DNA of 64,000 nt, taken from assembly GCF_003860465.1 (NCBI RefSeq), contig NZ_CP034183.1, positions 2,116,001-2,180,000 on the forward strand, written 5' to 3'. Source of the DNA: Deinococcus psychrotolerans. GTDB lineage: Bacteria > Deinococcota > Deinococci > Deinococcales > Deinococcaceae. Every line of letters starts with the position of its first letter. Position 1 is the first letter of the stretch. The notes under the pieces are model-generated. The model was not told the origin of the DNA and ran no database searches. It saw only the letters and a program-made list of their open reading frames with translations. The translations under genes were made by a program, and so were the position numbers. Positions 8,404 through 18,885 of the stretch are shown here, in pieces.

Positions 8404-9968
8404 CCCCGCTGCCTGATCAACCGCTGCCCGGTCAACCGTTAACTAAGTCAGCAGCCCCCCTTCCACTCGCTGAGCTGCCGCAAGCTGATGTCAGGGGCAG
8501 CGTCTCCGGCACGGCGGCCATCGAACTCCAGGACGTGAGCTTGCGCCTCGGCGGGCGTGAGGTGCTGAGCGGCGTCAATCTGGAGGTGCGGCGCGGCGAG
8601 TTTCTGGCGATCATCGGGCCGTCGGGCGGTGGCAAAAGCACGCTGCTGAGAATCGTCTCGGGGCTGCTCCGCGCCGATTCGGGAGAAGTGGCGGTGCGCG
8701 GGCGGCCCGCCTACGTCTTTCAAGATGACCGCTTGCTGCCGTGGCGCTCGGCCCTCAGAAACGTCTCGCTGCCGTGTGAACTCGGCTCGGGTGGGGTGCT
8801 GACCCCCGGTGAGGCGCTGAAGTTGGTGGGCATGGCGGCCTACGGCGATTACCTGCCGGCCCAGCTCTCCGGCGGCATGCGGGCGCGGGTGGGGCTGGCC
8901 CGCGCTCTGGCGCAGTCAGGCGACATTTTGCTGCTCGACGAGCCGTTCGCCGCGCTCGACGCCCTGGTGCGCGAGCGCTTCAACGACGAGCTGCGCCACC
9001 TGCACGAAAAAACTGGTCAGACCACTTTGATGGTCACGCATTCGATCCGTGAAGCGGTGCTGCTGGCCGACAGGGTGGCGGTGCTGCGCGGCGGCAAAAT
9101 CGTGGCGCTGCTCGAAACGCGCGGTCAGGGGCGGCTGAGCGCATACACCGAGGGAACCGAAGCGCAGTTGCGCTCACTGCTCGGCAGCGGAGACAGCACC
9201 CACAACTGGTCGCCGCCGCCAGCAGAGCGCAGCAAATCCGAGTGGTTGCCGGTCTTGGCGCTGGCGCTGGGCCTGCTGATCTGGCAGGGGCTGGCGGTGC
9301 GAATCAACGCCGATTACCTGCTACCCACCCCGCTGAGGGTCTGGCAGGTGTTCTGGCAAAACCGCGCCGACCTGCTCTCGCAACTCGGCTACACCGCCTC
9401 AGTGGCCTTGCTGGGAGCACTGCTGGGCAGCGCTTTCGGCGTGCTGATCGGCTACCCGATGGCGCGTCTCCGGTGGCTGGAGCGCTTTTTGAGCCCGCTG
9501 CTGATCGCCAGCCAGAGCACCCCGACGGTGGTGCTGGCTCCGGTGCTGCTGCTGTGGCTGGGTTTCGGGATTTTGCCGGGTATTCTGGTCAGCGCCCTGA
9601 CCGCTTTCTATCCGGTGCTGGTGTCCACTCTGGTCGGCGTGCGCGAAGTCGACCGCACTTACCAAGAACTCTTCAGCACCCTGCGGGCCACGCCGCTTCA
9701 GCGCCTGCTGCACCTCGAACTTCCCGGAGCTTTACCGGTGCTGCTCGGCGGGCTGCGCTTGTCGCTGAGTCTGGCGCTGATCGGCGCGGTGGTCTGGGAA
9801 TTTACCAGCAACCAGCGCGGTTTGGGCTTTGCCATCAATCAGGCGCGGCAGTCGTACCAAACGCCCAGAGTCTTTGCGGCGATTGCCCTACTGGTGCTGC
9901 TGGGCGTGGCCCTCTACAGCGTGGTGGCGTGGCTGGAGAGGCGCGAACAGCGGCGGCGCGGGCGCTGA
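8400..9968 (+). CDS. Fused ABC transporter, ATPase plus permease (NitT/TauT type)
   Basis: 522 aa. A disordered N-terminal tail of about 35 residues is followed by a complete ATPase: Walker [10 protein letters not shown] near residue 78, [11 protein letters not shown]-loop typical of nitrate/sulfonate/taurine importers, LSGGMRARV signature, and [11 protein letters not shown]. From about residue 280 a BPD-type permease with about six membrane helices follows, including the EAA loop ([20 protein letters not shown]). These halves are normally separate proteins (SsuB/SsuC, TauB/TauC). The ATP site looks intact. No substrate-binding protein gene is adjacent, so the cargo is unknown. Confidence 0.9.
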   Translation: MTPLPDQPLPGQPLTKSAAPLPLAELPQADVRGSVSGTAAIELQDVSLRLGGREVLSGVNLEVRRGEFLAIIGPSGGGKSTLLRIVSGLLRADSGEVAVRGRPAYVFQDDRLLPWRSALRNVSLPCELGSGGVLTPGEALKLVGMAAYGDYLPAQLSGGMRARVGLARALAQSGDILLLDEPFAALDALVRERFNDELRHLHEKTGQTTLMVTHSIREAVLLADRVAVLRGGKIVALLETRGQGRLSAYTEGTEAQLRSLLGSGDSTHNWSPPPAERSKSEWLPVLALALGLLIWQGLAVRINADYLLPTPLRVWQVFWQNRADLLSQLGYTASVALLGALLGSAFGVLIGYPMARLRWLERFLSPLLIASQSTPTVVLAPVLLLWLGFGILPGILVSALTAFYPVLVSTLVGVREVDRTYQELFSTLRATPLQRLLHLELPGALPVLLGGLRLSLSLALIGAVVWEFTSNQRGLGFAINQARQSYQTPRVFAAIALLVLLGVALYSVVAWLERREQRRRGR

Positions 9969-10017
9969 GCTGAGCAATGGGATTGGGCTGAGCACTGATC
10001 TGAGCAATGGAGCACAG

Positions 10018-10055
10018 CAAAAAGCAGCCGGAAGAAAAGTCTCTTTCCGGCTGCT
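10018..10055 (-). terminator. Intrinsic terminator after the small exported protein gene
   Basis: On the minus strand, AGCAGCCGGAA and TTCCGGCTGCT form a perfect 11-bp stem with an 11-nt loop, followed by TTTTT. It lies 19 bp past the stop codon of the gene at 10074-10481. Confidence 0.85.
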
Positions 10056-10073
10056 GGTCTAGGGATCGGTTGT

Positions 10074-10481
10074 TCAGAAGCTGCTGTTGTAGGCGACGCC
10101 CACCACCGGCACATTGAAGCTGGTCAGGACTTTGTCGCCGGAAGTCAGGGTCACGAGGCTGTCCGCGTTGACTGCCACACTGAGGTCGCTGCGGGCCACC
10201 GAGACGGCCAGCACTGCGTAAGCGCCGTCTTGCGAAACGCCGGTCAGGGCGATGCTGGTGCCTTCAGGCAAACCGCTGGCACTCAGGGCGAGGTCGCTGG
10301 GAATGGTGCCGCCGAGTTCAGAAACCGGCACTGTCAGGGTCATCCAATCGGATTCGGTGTACAGCGGGTTGTAGGAAGCGCCGCTGATGGGGGCGGGCAT
10401 GGTCGAAGCAAAAGCGGTGCTGGCGGGCACGAAGCTCAGGGCGGCGGTCAGGGTCAGGACGCTCAAAATGGACTTAGGCAT
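10074..10481 (-). CDS. Small exported protein of unknown function
   Basis: A 135-aa protein. A signal peptide ends near residue 25 (PASTAFA). The remainder is beta-rich and dominated by S, T, V, A and G with no cysteine, consistent with a secreted immunoglobulin-like or S-layer-associated domain. No family is recognised. AGGAGA lies about 6 nt before the ATG, and a strong terminator follows, so it is a single-gene unit. Confidence 0.8.
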   Translation of the reverse strand: MPKSILSVLTLTAALSFVPASTAFASTMPAPISGASYNPLYTESDWMTLTVPVSELGGTIPSDLALSASGLPEGTSIALTGVSQDGAYAVLAVSVARSDLSVAVNADSLVTLTSGDKVLTSFNVPVVGVAYNSSF

Positions 10482-10779
10482 GGTGGTTCTCCTTTGAAGG
10501 GGTGATGGAGGGTGAGGAGTTTGCTCGGCTGACTTGGTTTGGGCGGCTTTGCTCCGTCCTTGAACAAAGAATGCGACGCTGCGTTGCAGGCTGAGCGAAG
10601 AACAAATGGAGATTGTGTGCAGCCCCAGTTGCTGTGCTCAGCGTCCCAAAACCCGCTTCCTGACGCGCTCCTGACCGCAAACGTGACCCACCGCCTTCAC
10701 CATTTCCGCAAAAATAAAAGGCGTCTCAAGGCCGCTTCCCGCGCCGCTGTGCGTGCGCTATACTTCGGGCCGCTTGTGG
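10482..10779. other. Intergenic region upstream of tRNA-Leu
   Basis: No gene is visible. A TATACT box at 10759-10764, 15 bp before the tRNA, is a plausible -10 element, but no good -35 box lies 17 bp upstream of it. Confidence 0.5.
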
Positions 10780-10864
10780 GCCGGGATGGCGGAATCGGTA
10801 GACGCACTCGACTTAAAATCGAACGCTTCACGGCATACGGGTTCAAGTCCCGTTCTCGGCACCA
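10780..10864 (+). tRNA. tRNA-Leu (anticodon UAA)
   Basis: An 85-nt class II tRNA with acceptor GCCGGGA/TCTCGGC, anticodon loop CTTAAAA (anticodon TAA), a long variable arm, T-arm ACGGG/CCCGT with TTCAAGT, and encoded ACCA. Confidence 0.95.
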
Positions 10865-10876
10865 AGCAGGAAGCTT

Positions 10877-10902
10877 AAACCTCGTCTCAGGGCGGGGTTT
10901 TT
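10877..10902 (+). terminator. Intrinsic terminator of tRNA-Leu
   Basis: AAACCTCG and CGGGGTTT form an 8-bp stem (one T-G pair) with an 8-nt loop. The T-run continues past the stem. Confidence 0.8.
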
Positions 10903-11096
10903 CGTTTGGTGTCCGGCGGGCCTCGCTCCGTTTTTAAAGTGGTCGCCAAACCTTGTAGAGCGTGGAGCTTCGTGCCAGACGATTTGACGCTTGCGTGTCG
11001 TTCTCAGGCCGCACGTTGGGGGGCCCCTAACTCGATGAATACGCCTGTAACAAAAGAAGAAGTTTGGCAAAACAGGTTTGCGCTAGAACAGGGTAT

Positions 11097-11441
11097 ATGT
11101 CCCTGTTCCACCCCATCCTCGCCGATCTCCTGCTGCTGGCTCTGGCCGCGTTGCTTCTGCGCAGTGGAGCACGCCAACTGCACTACCGTGACGCTCCTTA
11201 CCTGTTCCGGAGGCGTCGACTGCTGTGGGGAGCGCTGAGTTTGCTCCTTCACGGAGTGGCCCTCATCGGTGTCATGGCCCTGCTGATCGAGCTCTACTCG
11301 CCGGTCTGGTGGCTGGCGGTGCTGATAGGCGCTGTTCCGGTTCTGCTGATTTTCGGCTACGCCCTGCGGGTCATAAGCAATCCGAGGCGAATGGCCATGC
11401 TCAACAAACGCCACTGGAAGGGGCCTGAGCTCGTTCCCTAA
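11097..11441 (+). CDS. Small integral membrane protein, hypothetical
   Basis: 114 aa, with about three hydrophobic helices (LADLLLLALAALLL, LLLHGVALIGVMALLIEL, WLAVLIGAVPVLLIFGYAL) separated by arginine-rich loops (YLFRRRRLLWG), and a basic C-terminal tail. I chose the ATG at 11097. A TTG 11 codons upstream is in frame but has no ribosome binding site. The end is 3 bp from the convergent truA stop. The function is not recognisable. Confidence 0.65.
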   Translation: MSLFHPILADLLLLALAALLLRSGARQLHYRDAPYLFRRRRLLWGALSLLLHGVALIGVMALLIELYSPVWWLAVLIGAVPVLLIFGYALRVISNPRRMAMLNKRHWKGPELVP

Positions 11442-11444
11442 GCT

Positions 11445-12260
11445 TTAGCTTTCTGGCCTGTACACCGCTCCGCTGAAATACAGGCCGTGCGCCGGAACAT
11501 TGGCGGCGGCCCGTGAACGCTGGCGCGAGGCCAGCACCGCCTGCACCTGCTCAGCGCTGACTTGGCCCGCGCCGACTTTGAGCAGCGTGCCGACGAGGCC
11601 GCGCACCATATGGCGCAAAAAGCTCTCGCCCGCCACCTCAAATTCAAGTAGCTCGCCCCGCTGGATCACGTCCAAGCGGCGCAGCTCCCGCACAGTCTGG
11701 CGCTCTTCTTGGGTGGCAAACGCGGCAAAGTCGTGCTGACCAATCAGCAGCGCGGCGGCCCGGCGCACGGCGGCCAAATCGATCTCCGCCGGATGATGCA
11801 GCGCCCGGCCTTCCCAGAGCGGGCGGCGCTGCGGCGTGTTGAGCACACGGTAGACATACCGGCGCTCGGTGCAGGTAAAGCGGGCGTGGAAGTGAGGCGG
11901 CGCGGGCGATAGCTCGGTCACGGCCAAGTCGGCGGGCAGGTGGGCATTCAGGGCGCGGGCGAGCTGGGCGGGTTTGGGCTTTAGGCTTCCCAGCCGCAGA
12001 TCAAGGTGGGCCGTCATCGCCTCGGCGTGAACGCCCGCGTCGGTGCGGCCCGCTGCCACCGGGCGAAAAGCGTCTTCAGGAGCGCCCAGCAGCGGCACGA
12101 ACGCTTGCCACAGCGTATCTTGCACGCTGCGGGCGCTGGGCTGTGATTGCCAGCCGACAAAGCCTGCGCCGTGCCAGCTCAGCGTCACTTGCCAGCGCTC
12201 AAAGCCCTGCGGTGGGCGGTGCCTTCTGCGGTCAGTTATCTCAGCCTGCGTCACATTCAC
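11445..12260 (-). CDS. truA: tRNA pseudouridine(38-40) synthase TruA
   Basis: Isomerises uridines 38-40 in the anticodon arm. The catalytic aspartate lies in GRTDAGVHA near residue 74, preceded by the family [12 protein letters not shown] strand. The late motif [17 protein letters not shown] also matches TruA. The open frame extends upstream to 12386, but homology starts near WQVTLSWHG. The GTG at 12260 (or the one two codons later) is the likely start. It is divergent from the LysM gene with only a short shared promoter region. Confidence 0.9.
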   Translation of the reverse strand: MNVTQAEITDRRRHRPPQGFERWQVTLSWHGAGFVGWQSQPSARSVQDTLWQAFVPLLGAPEDAFRPVAAGRTDAGVHAEAMTAHLDLRLGSLKPKPAQLARALNAHLPADLAVTELSPAPPHFHARFTCTERRYVYRVLNTPQRRPLWEGRALHHPAEIDLAAVRRAAALLIGQHDFAAFATQEERQTVRELRRLDVIQRGELLEFEVAGESFLRHMVRGLVGTLLKVGAGQVSAEQVQAVLASRQRSRAAANVPAHGLYFSGAVYRPES

Positions 12261-12310
12261 CAAACACCCGCCGATTTTAGCGACAATACGGGTCTGTGTT
12301 GGGAGAAACC

Positions 12311-13177
12311 GTGTCGAGACCGCGCAAAAAAAGTCACCCCGTATGGGGTTTGGTGTGTGCCAGCTTGCTGTTGTGCTGGAGTGCACAAGCAGCGGGCACC
12401 TATACCGTCCAGGCAGGCGACAACCTGACCGTAATCGCCAAGCGCACCGGCCTCAGCGTGGGGCAACTGCGGGCGGCCAATCCGCAAATCCGTGACCTCA
12501 ACGCGGTGCAGGCCGGAAAAAGCATTCGCCTGCCTGACGCCCACAAAGTGGCCACCAGCCACCGCGTCAGGAGCGGTGAAACGCTGAGCAGCGTCGCCGC
12601 CCGCTACCGCCTCAGCTTGTCTCAGTTGGTGCGGGCCAACGCTGGGCTGAGTGCCAGCAGGCCGCTGCGGGCCGGAAAAGTGCTGTACATTCCGGCCCGC
12701 CGGGTGGTTGTCGCGGCGGCCAAAGCCAGAGGTTCAAGTTCTCAGGCCGTCATCAAAACCGCCAGCTTGCGTCCACTGGCTCCTGCCTCCGGCTCCCGGA
12801 GTTGGAACTGGCCGGTGCAGGGCTGGGTCAGCAGCGGCTACGGCGAGCGCAACATCGACGGCGACCAGGAAATGCACTACGGCGTGGACATCGTGGTTCC
12901 CGAGGGTACATTGGTGCGGGCTGCCCGGGGAGGCCGGGTGATCGAGTCAAGAGCCGACTTCGCCCGTGGCTGGGGCTGGACGATCATCGTGGATCACGGT
13001 GACGGCTGGAAAACCCGTTACGCCCACCTCAGCCGCAATCTGGCCCGCGTGGGCGACAGTGTGGTGCGCGGCCAGGTCATCGGGCGCAGCGGCGATACCG
13101 GGCGCTCCACTGGGCCGCACCTGCACTTCGGCACCTATTTGTGGGACGTGCCCAAAAACCCGCTGAGCTTGCTGTAG
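12311..13177 (+). CDS. LysM-domain M23 murein endopeptidase
   Basis: A signal peptide (residues about 1-27, [12 protein letters not shown]) is followed by two LysM repeats (about 29-73 and 80-125, each starting with YxVxxGDxL-like or HRVRSGETL). A lysostaphin-type M23 domain occupies the last 120 residues, with MHYGVDIVV and HLHFGTY carrying the zinc ligands. The protein should bind and cleave, or help remodel, peptidoglycan outside the cytoplasmic membrane. The GTG at 12311 has GGGAG upstream. An in-frame GTG at 12296 would add only five residues. Confidence 0.88.
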   Translation: MSRPRKKSHPVWGLVCASLLLCWSAQAAGTYTVQAGDNLTVIAKRTGLSVGQLRAANPQIRDLNAVQAGKSIRLPDAHKVATSHRVRSGETLSSVAARYRLSLSQLVRANAGLSASRPLRAGKVLYIPARRVVVAAAKARGSSSQAVIKTASLRPLAPASGSRSWNWPVQGWVSSGYGERNIDGDQEMHYGVDIVVPEGTLVRAARGGRVIESRADFARGWGWTIIVDHGDGWKTRYAHLSRNLARVGDSVVRGQVIGRSGDTGRSTGPHLHFGTYLWDVPKNPLSLL

Positions 13178-13200
13178 GAAGGCAAGAAGCCGAGTGAGCA

Positions 13201-13285
13201 GGGAGTGGGAACAGCTTTTGTTGTTCGCCACTCCCGCACCACCGCATCACGCCTTGCTGGATTGACAGCTCCGAGTGGTCAATCC
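13201..13285. repeat. Two adjacent intergenic hairpins before lipB
   Basis: First: GGGAGTGG and CCACTCCC (13201-13235) with inner arms GAACA/TGTTC. Second: GGATTGAC and GTCAATCC (13259-13285), perfect 8 bp, containing GAGTGGTCAAT. Sequence words are shared with the hairpin at 7295-7343. No T-runs follow. Confidence 0.55.
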
Positions 13286-13345
13286 CCGCTCCAACCGTGC
13301 CGTTTGATGCTGCATGCACCTGAGCGTGAGCGTAAACTGACGGGC

Positions 13346-14106
13346 ATGAACAGTTCGTCCCTTGCCCCCGCCTTTGAGGTCGCCGACCTCGGCTTGGTTG
13401 ATTACCAAGCGGCGTGGGACATTCAAAAGCAGCACCATGCGCGGGTGGCTTCCGGCGGGCGGCCCACCTTGCTGCTGGCCGAGCACCCCGCCGTGCTGAC
13501 GCTGGGCCGCAAAGCCCAGGCCGGTGAAAACATCGTCGTGACCCGTGAGTATCTGGCGGTGCAGGGCATCGGCGTTCACGAAATCGAGCGCGGCGGCGAC
13601 GTGACCTATCACGGGCCGGGCCAACTGGTGATTTACGCGATTTTTCCAGTGGGCCGCAAAGTCCGCGATTTTTTGCGGCTCCTGGAAGAAGCGACTTTGC
13701 AGGCTCTGGCGGCGCTGAATCTGCACGACACCCGCCCTAATCCGGGCTACGCGGGCATCTATGTGCCTGACCGCGAAGTCAACGGCCTGATGCGCCATCA
13801 AAAAATCGCCAGCATCGGCGTGGCGATCAAGCGGCACGTGGCGCTGCACGGCGTGGGTCTGAATATCAGCACCAACCTCGACCACTTCGACTTGATCGTG
13901 CCGTGCGGGTTGACCGATACCCAGATGACCAGCTTAGAACGTGAATATCAGCGGCGTGAAATGGGTCAAGCCCCCAGTATGAGCGCCGCTAAACAAGCGG
14001 TCGCTGAGGCGTTTGCTCAAACGTTCAAAGACTATGATTGGACGCTGCCCGTGTTGCCATTTCAGAGCATTCAAACCCAAACAATTCCAAGCGTGGGAGG
14101 CCCCGC

Positions 14107-14110
<4 letters not shown>
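13346..14110 (+). CDS. lipB: Octanoyl-ACP:protein octanoyltransferase LipB
   Basis: Transfers octanoyl from acyl carrier protein to lipoyl domains, the first step of lipoate synthesis. Visible signatures are [27 protein letters not shown] (catalytic Lys) and the catalytic Cys in [10 protein letters not shown]. The start has a TAAACT box 7 nt upstream and no Shine-Dalgarno sequence, so translation is probably leaderless. The open frame extends upstream to 13205 but runs through the hairpin repeats. lipA overlaps by 4 nt (ATGA). At 254 aa it has a slightly longer C-terminus than E. coli LipB. Confidence 0.95.
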
Positions 14111-15099
<989 letters not shown>

Positions 15100-15108
15100 A
15101 CTCATTTG

Positions 15109-15726
15109 ATGCCCCGCGAAAGCCAAGCTCTGTACGACTTGAAAATAGTGAGTTGCACGGTTGGTAAGGGTTTGGCTAGGATCGTAGGATCATTGGCTAT
15201 TGCTACGAGTATTGGTGGTCTCTTTTTGGTTCCCGGCTTGTTTTTCTGGTTTTTTGCCGTTCCTGGTGGTCTCTCTACCCTCAATTGGGAACCACACCCA
15301 GGTCAGTTAATTTATTATACCATACCGTACTGTGCACGAGTTCCGAATCCAAGTATAAAGGCTTTCGTTGAATATAGCTATGTTGTGGGCACGCAGAAGT
15401 ACATAGGTCGAGATATAGCTGGAACAACTTTCTATCTAACTTGGACTGGTGATAACTGCGGAACTTCTCTGCTAAGTCAATATGTTGCGGAAGCTCGGCT
15501 CAACAAAGGTGGCATTCAAGTTTTTGTTGACCCCAAAAATCCGCAAAAAGCCGTGTTATTTAGAGGTGTAAAAATTCCGACTTCTTTAGAAAACTATCTT
15601 CCATTTTTGTTGAGTGGGGTCATTGCTTATTGGCCTACTCTCCTGATCGCTGGCTGGATGGAGAACATGAGAGCCGCCAATGCCAAGCGAAAAGAGAGAT
15701 TTTTGAGAAGGAGCGATAGAAATTAA
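15109..15726 (+). CDS. DUF3592-like membrane protein, AT-rich gene
   Basis: 205 aa. An N-terminal membrane region (about residues 20-55, with aromatic-rich GLFFWFFAVPGG) precedes an extracytoplasmic beta domain. This contains FVEYSYVVGTQKYIGRDI and VFVDPKNPQKAVL, the pattern of DUF3592 proteins. A second hydrophobic stretch and a basic tail (AKRKERFLRR) close it. The gene is visibly richer in A/T than the GC-rich genes around it and uses AT-ending codons, which suggests recent acquisition. No ribosome binding site is clear. Function unknown. Confidence 0.7.
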   Translation: MPRESQALYDLKIVSCTVGKGLARIVGSLAIATSIGGLFLVPGLFFWFFAVPGGLSTLNWEPHPGQLIYYTIPYCARVPNPSIKAFVEYSYVVGTQKYIGRDIAGTTFYLTWTGDNCGTSLLSQYVAEARLNKGGIQVFVDPKNPQKAVLFRGVKIPTSLENYLPFLLSGVIAYWPTLLIAGWMENMRAANAKRKERFLRRSDRN

Positions 15727-15728
15727 CT

Positions 15729-16292
15729 TCAAGTAGGATTAGCGCTCAGTTTCTCAAACGCCCCGTTGCCCGTTCTTGCCTGCCAAGCCGCCACAATCCT
15801 GGCCGCGTTGTCCTCCGGCGCTCCCAGCGAATCCACTTCAAAGTCGTAACCGCTGAAAGTATGTACCCGCTCATAATCTTCGCGGGCGTCACCGATGCGG
15901 CGGTCTCCCCGTGCTCGTTCGCGGCGGTCCAACTCCGGCACGGGGCAATGCACGCCCACGAAAAATACGTCGAAAGGAGCCAGCAGCCGCGCTAGATCGG
16001 CTAACGTGTCTTTTGTTTCCAATACATAATCGGCGATCAGGTGGTTGTCCGCAGCGGCGAAGGCGGCCAGCGAGCGGTGGTAGCCATCAAAGAGTCTGGG
16101 ACGCTGACGCGACCACTCGAACGCCTCCACGCCGGGCCGCTTTGCGATGATGCCCTCGTCAAACAGCAGCAAGTCAAGTGCGAAATACAGAAACGGCTGC
16201 GGCAACTGGGCTTGCAGGTGTCGGCAGAGCGTGGACTTTCCAGCACTGGACGCTCCGTTGAGCAGGATGATTTGGGCGGGGTGCTGAGCCAC
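15729..16292 (-). CDS. Chloramphenicol phosphotransferase-like P-loop protein
   Basis: 187 aa starting with a Walker A GASSAGKST at residues about 13-21. The pattern LNGASSAGKSTLCRHLQ and the stretch DVFFVGVHCPVPELDRRE match the CPT-like family. Characterised members phosphorylate chloramphenicol's hydroxyl group; most genomic homologues have unknown substrates. Asp in IADYVLE is the likely catalytic base position. The gene is convergent with the DUF3592 gene, ending 3 bp away. I do not claim drug resistance from sequence alone. Confidence 0.8.
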   Translation of the reverse strand: MAQHPAQIILLNGASSAGKSTLCRHLQAQLPQPFLYFALDLLLFDEGIIAKRPGVEAFEWSRQRPRLFDGYHRSLAAFAAADNHLIADYVLETKDTLADLARLLAPFDVFFVGVHCPVPELDRRERARGDRRIGDAREDYERVHTFSGYDFEVDSLGAPEDNAARIVAAWQARTGNGAFEKLSANPT

Positions 16293-16312
16293 TGGTGTTC
16301 AGTATGCTGCCC

Positions 16313-17452
16313 TCACAGCCAGCCGAGGCGCGGCGTGACAGCCGGGCGCGGTGCGGGCGCAGCGTTCTGGCCGAGGCCGCTGAGTTCGTGCAGCAGCCAA
16401 GCGTCCACTTTCGGCAGGCCCATCGCCAGCGGCAGGCAGAAGTTTCTCGCGGCCTGCGCCGCCGCCGAGGTGGTGGAGAGCAGGCGAGTTTGCAGTTCGG
16501 TCAGCCTGACGGTGCGCTGGCCGCGTGCCCAACGCTGACGGCTTGAGTGCTCCTCGGTGCGGGTGATCAGGCTGTGGGCCGCGCTCAGGCCGTCCTCGAT
16601 CCCGTGATTCATGCCGCGTGAGCCGACGGGTGACTGCGCGTGGGCAGCGTCGCCGATCAGCATGACCGGGCCGCTGGAACGCTGGGCCGCCACACGGTGC
16701 TGCACTTCAAAGGTGGAGTGGCCCAGCACCTCCAACACCCGCGTGCCCTCTGGCAACTCGCTCAGCAGTTCAGGCGAGGTCGCCAGGATGTGATGCAGGC
16801 CGTCGCCGTAGCAAAAGGCCAGCAGCGCTCCGCCGCGCCGCGTGAAGACCTGGGCCTCCTCATGGCCGTACGCCCAGTCCAGGCGCACATCGGCCAGCGC
16901 CCACTGGCCCGGCAACGTGTGGCCGACAAAGGGAATGCCCAGCGTCTGCCGCACGAAGCTGCGAACGCCGTCGGCGGCGATCAGGTGGGGAGCGGTGAAG
17001 GCTTCTGCGCCCGCCGCGCCTCCGATAATCCCGCTGGCCTGCCCGCTGCCGACTTCAAGCTGGGTCAGGGTGCGCCCGCGCTCCACCTGCACGCCGTAGC
17101 CGTTCAGGGCCTGTTCCATCAAGCGCTCGGTTTCGCTCTGGTGCAGCGTCAGCAAAAAGTTGTGCTTGACCGGCAACTTGCGGTAATCCAGTTTGAGGCG
17201 GCGTTCACCCAGATGCACGTTGAGCGCTCCGACCCGCTGTCCCGCCGCCACCAGCTCGGCGCTGACCCCAAACGAATCCAGCAGCCCCAGCGTCCGGCTG
17301 TTGATGCCGATGGCGCGGGAATGGGCGCTGCGCTGAGCGTGGTGGTCGATGATCCGCACGTCCCGCCCAGCGCGGGCCAGACCGAGCGCGGCGGCGAGTC
17401 CAGCCGGGCCAGCGCCGACAACCAGAATGGGAGAAGAGGGTAAAACGGACAT
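16313..17452 (-). CDS. FAD-dependent aromatic monooxygenase-like oxidoreductase
   Basis: 379 aa of the phenol/PheA-TfdB flavoprotein fold. The N-terminal dinucleotide motif is VGAGPAGLAAALGLARAG (residues about 11-28), and the FAD-ribityl motif is LIGDAAHAQSPVGSRGMNHG near residue 270. The AHSRAIGINSRTL loop fits group A hydroxylases. The C-terminal thioredoxin-like domain of larger members is absent. Substrate unknown. It lies 20 bp from the CPT-like gene on the same strand and could share a transcript with it. Confidence 0.85.
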   Translation of the reverse strand: MSVLPSSPILVVGAGPAGLAAALGLARAGRDVRIIDHHAQRSAHSRAIGINSRTLGLLDSFGVSAELVAAGQRVGALNVHLGERRLKLDYRKLPVKHNFLLTLHQSETERLMEQALNGYGVQVERGRTLTQLEVGSGQASGIIGGAAGAEAFTAPHLIAADGVRSFVRQTLGIPFVGHTLPGQWALADVRLDWAYGHEEAQVFTRRGGALLAFCYGDGLHHILATSPELLSELPEGTRVLEVLGHSTFEVQHRVAAQRSSGPVMLIGDAAHAQSPVGSRGMNHGIEDGLSAAHSLITRTEEHSSRQRWARGQRTVRLTELQTRLLSTTSAAAQAARNFCLPLAMGLPKVDAWLLHELSGLGQNAAPAPRPAVTPRLGWL

Positions 17453-17783
17453 AGAACCTCCCGTTCACGGCAGCGGAGAAGCCGTGAAGCGTGGGTGTTG
17501 GAAAGGTGAGGGGGCGGAGAAGTTTGGCGCGGGGGGTCTGTCTGTCCGCGAGGTCTGAAAGGTTATATGCACGCTCGGTCAGTCCAGATGTCGCCTGAGA
17601 TTGGTTAAATCTCTATGGAGCTCACCATTTGGGCGGCCCACCATTCAGAAAGGACGGAACCGGGAGAAGCATTCCATCTGGCGTCGTCTGACAGCGTGGC
17701 GGTCAAGACAGCCGCTGGAAAGGAGCGCCGCTTCATATCCCTGCGCTAAGCTGCCCAGACTGAGTTTGGTGAGGAGAAAGCGC
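17453..17783. other. Intergenic region
   Basis: About 330 bp upstream of two divergent genes. I see no gene and no strong hairpin; it presumably carries both promoters. The protease frame is open back to 17601 but does not look like protein there. Confidence 0.5.
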
Positions 17784-18692
17784 GTGGCAAAGAACGGTTG
17801 GCGACTGAAGTTGAGCACTGGGGCAATGTTGGCTGGCGTGCTGGGCGCGTCTTTGAGTCTGGCCGTCAGCGGGCCGATCCAGCAATCCGCAGTCCAGCGG
17901 CCCGCCACCAAGCATCCGCCGCTCGGGCGTGCGCGGCCGACCCTGCTGCTGAGCCGCGCCAAAGCCCCCTTCGTGATCGAACTCCGGCTGCGGGGCAAGG
18001 TGCTGAGCACTGCCCAGCAGGCCACCTTGCAGGCCGCTGCCAACCGGGTGGCCGGACTCATTACCTCCACTTATCAGCCCGTCACGCTCAATCTGCCCGC
18101 CAACGACTGCGACAAAGGCTTTCCCACCATCAAGGAGCGGTTGAACCACTTCGTCGCCTACATCACGGTCAAGGATTTGGGCGACGACGTGTACGGCGAC
18201 TCCGCGCCTTGCTCGCTGCACGACAAGACCTACTTGCCGATCTACGGCGCGGTGGATCTCAATTCACGCGGCCTGAGCGACCTCGCCGAGCCGGAACTGC
18301 GCGACACCATCATCCACGAGTTGCTGCACGCCCTCGGTGTCGGCACCCTCTGGACGGCGGACGAGCGGGTGTCACTGAGCGGCGAGAGCGACAACAAGAA
18401 CTTGGTCGCTAAGCGCAGCGGCAAGTGGTATTACACCGCGCCGAAAGCGCTGGCGGCTTATCAAGCGCTCGGCGGCAAGGGCAAGGGCATCTTGCTCGAC
18501 CCCGATCAGGGCCACTGGGCGGGCGACGTGGTGTGTTCCGAAATCCTGTCGGGCAGTGCGGGCGACGTGACCGACCGGGTCAATCCGATCAGCGCCATCA
18601 CCCTGGGCGCGTTGACCGATCTGGGCTACAGCGTCAATCCCAAGCTGGCCGACAAATACGCCCTGCCCAAGGGCCGCTGCCCGCTGAATTGA
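17784..18692 (+). CDS. Leishmanolysin-like secreted zinc metalloprotease
   Basis: 302 aa. The basic N-terminus and hydrophobic core (LKLSTGAMLAGVLGASLSLAVSG) form a signal peptide. The zinc site is HELLHALGVGTLW near residue 178, the HExxHxxGxG pattern of the M8-like family. A downstream SAITLGALTDLGYSVN stretch resembles the family C-terminal region, where a third ligand is expected. GTG at 17784 has GAGGAGA upstream. Cysteines are few (about four), in line with an exported enzyme needing one or two disulfides. The target substrate is unknown. Confidence 0.8.
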   Translation: MAKNGWRLKLSTGAMLAGVLGASLSLAVSGPIQQSAVQRPATKHPPLGRARPTLLLSRAKAPFVIELRLRGKVLSTAQQATLQAAANRVAGLITSTYQPVTLNLPANDCDKGFPTIKERLNHFVAYITVKDLGDDVYGDSAPCSLHDKTYLPIYGAVDLNSRGLSDLAEPELRDTIIHELLHALGVGTLWTADERVSLSGESDNKNLVAKRSGKWYYTAPKALAAYQALGGKGKGILLDPDQGHWAGDVVCSEILSGSAGDVTDRVNPISAITLGALTDLGYSVNPKLADKYALPKGRCPLN

Positions 18693-18741
18693 AGCTCAGC
18701 AGTGCGGGAGTTGGCAGAAATTTTTAGCCGATGACACCCAC

Positions 18742-18770
18742 TTGACAAAAATAATTTTTACCACCAGAAT
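18742..18770 (+). promoter_or_regulatory. Promoter candidate of the amino-sugar cluster
   Basis: TTGACA, 17-bp spacer, CAGAAT in an unusually A/T-rich stretch. Two TTTTTAC words (one in the spacer, one immediately downstream) could be operator half-sites for the RpiR-type regulator, but no strict dyad is visible. Confidence 0.55.
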
Positions 18771-18885
18771 GTTTTTACAGTTTCCATTTTCATTGCGGTG
18801 TCTTTTATGACCACAAGCGGGTTGCCTTATTCGGCTCCGTTCTGGTTTCGTCTTCCTCGTATCAGGAATCATCAGGAGGCTTACC

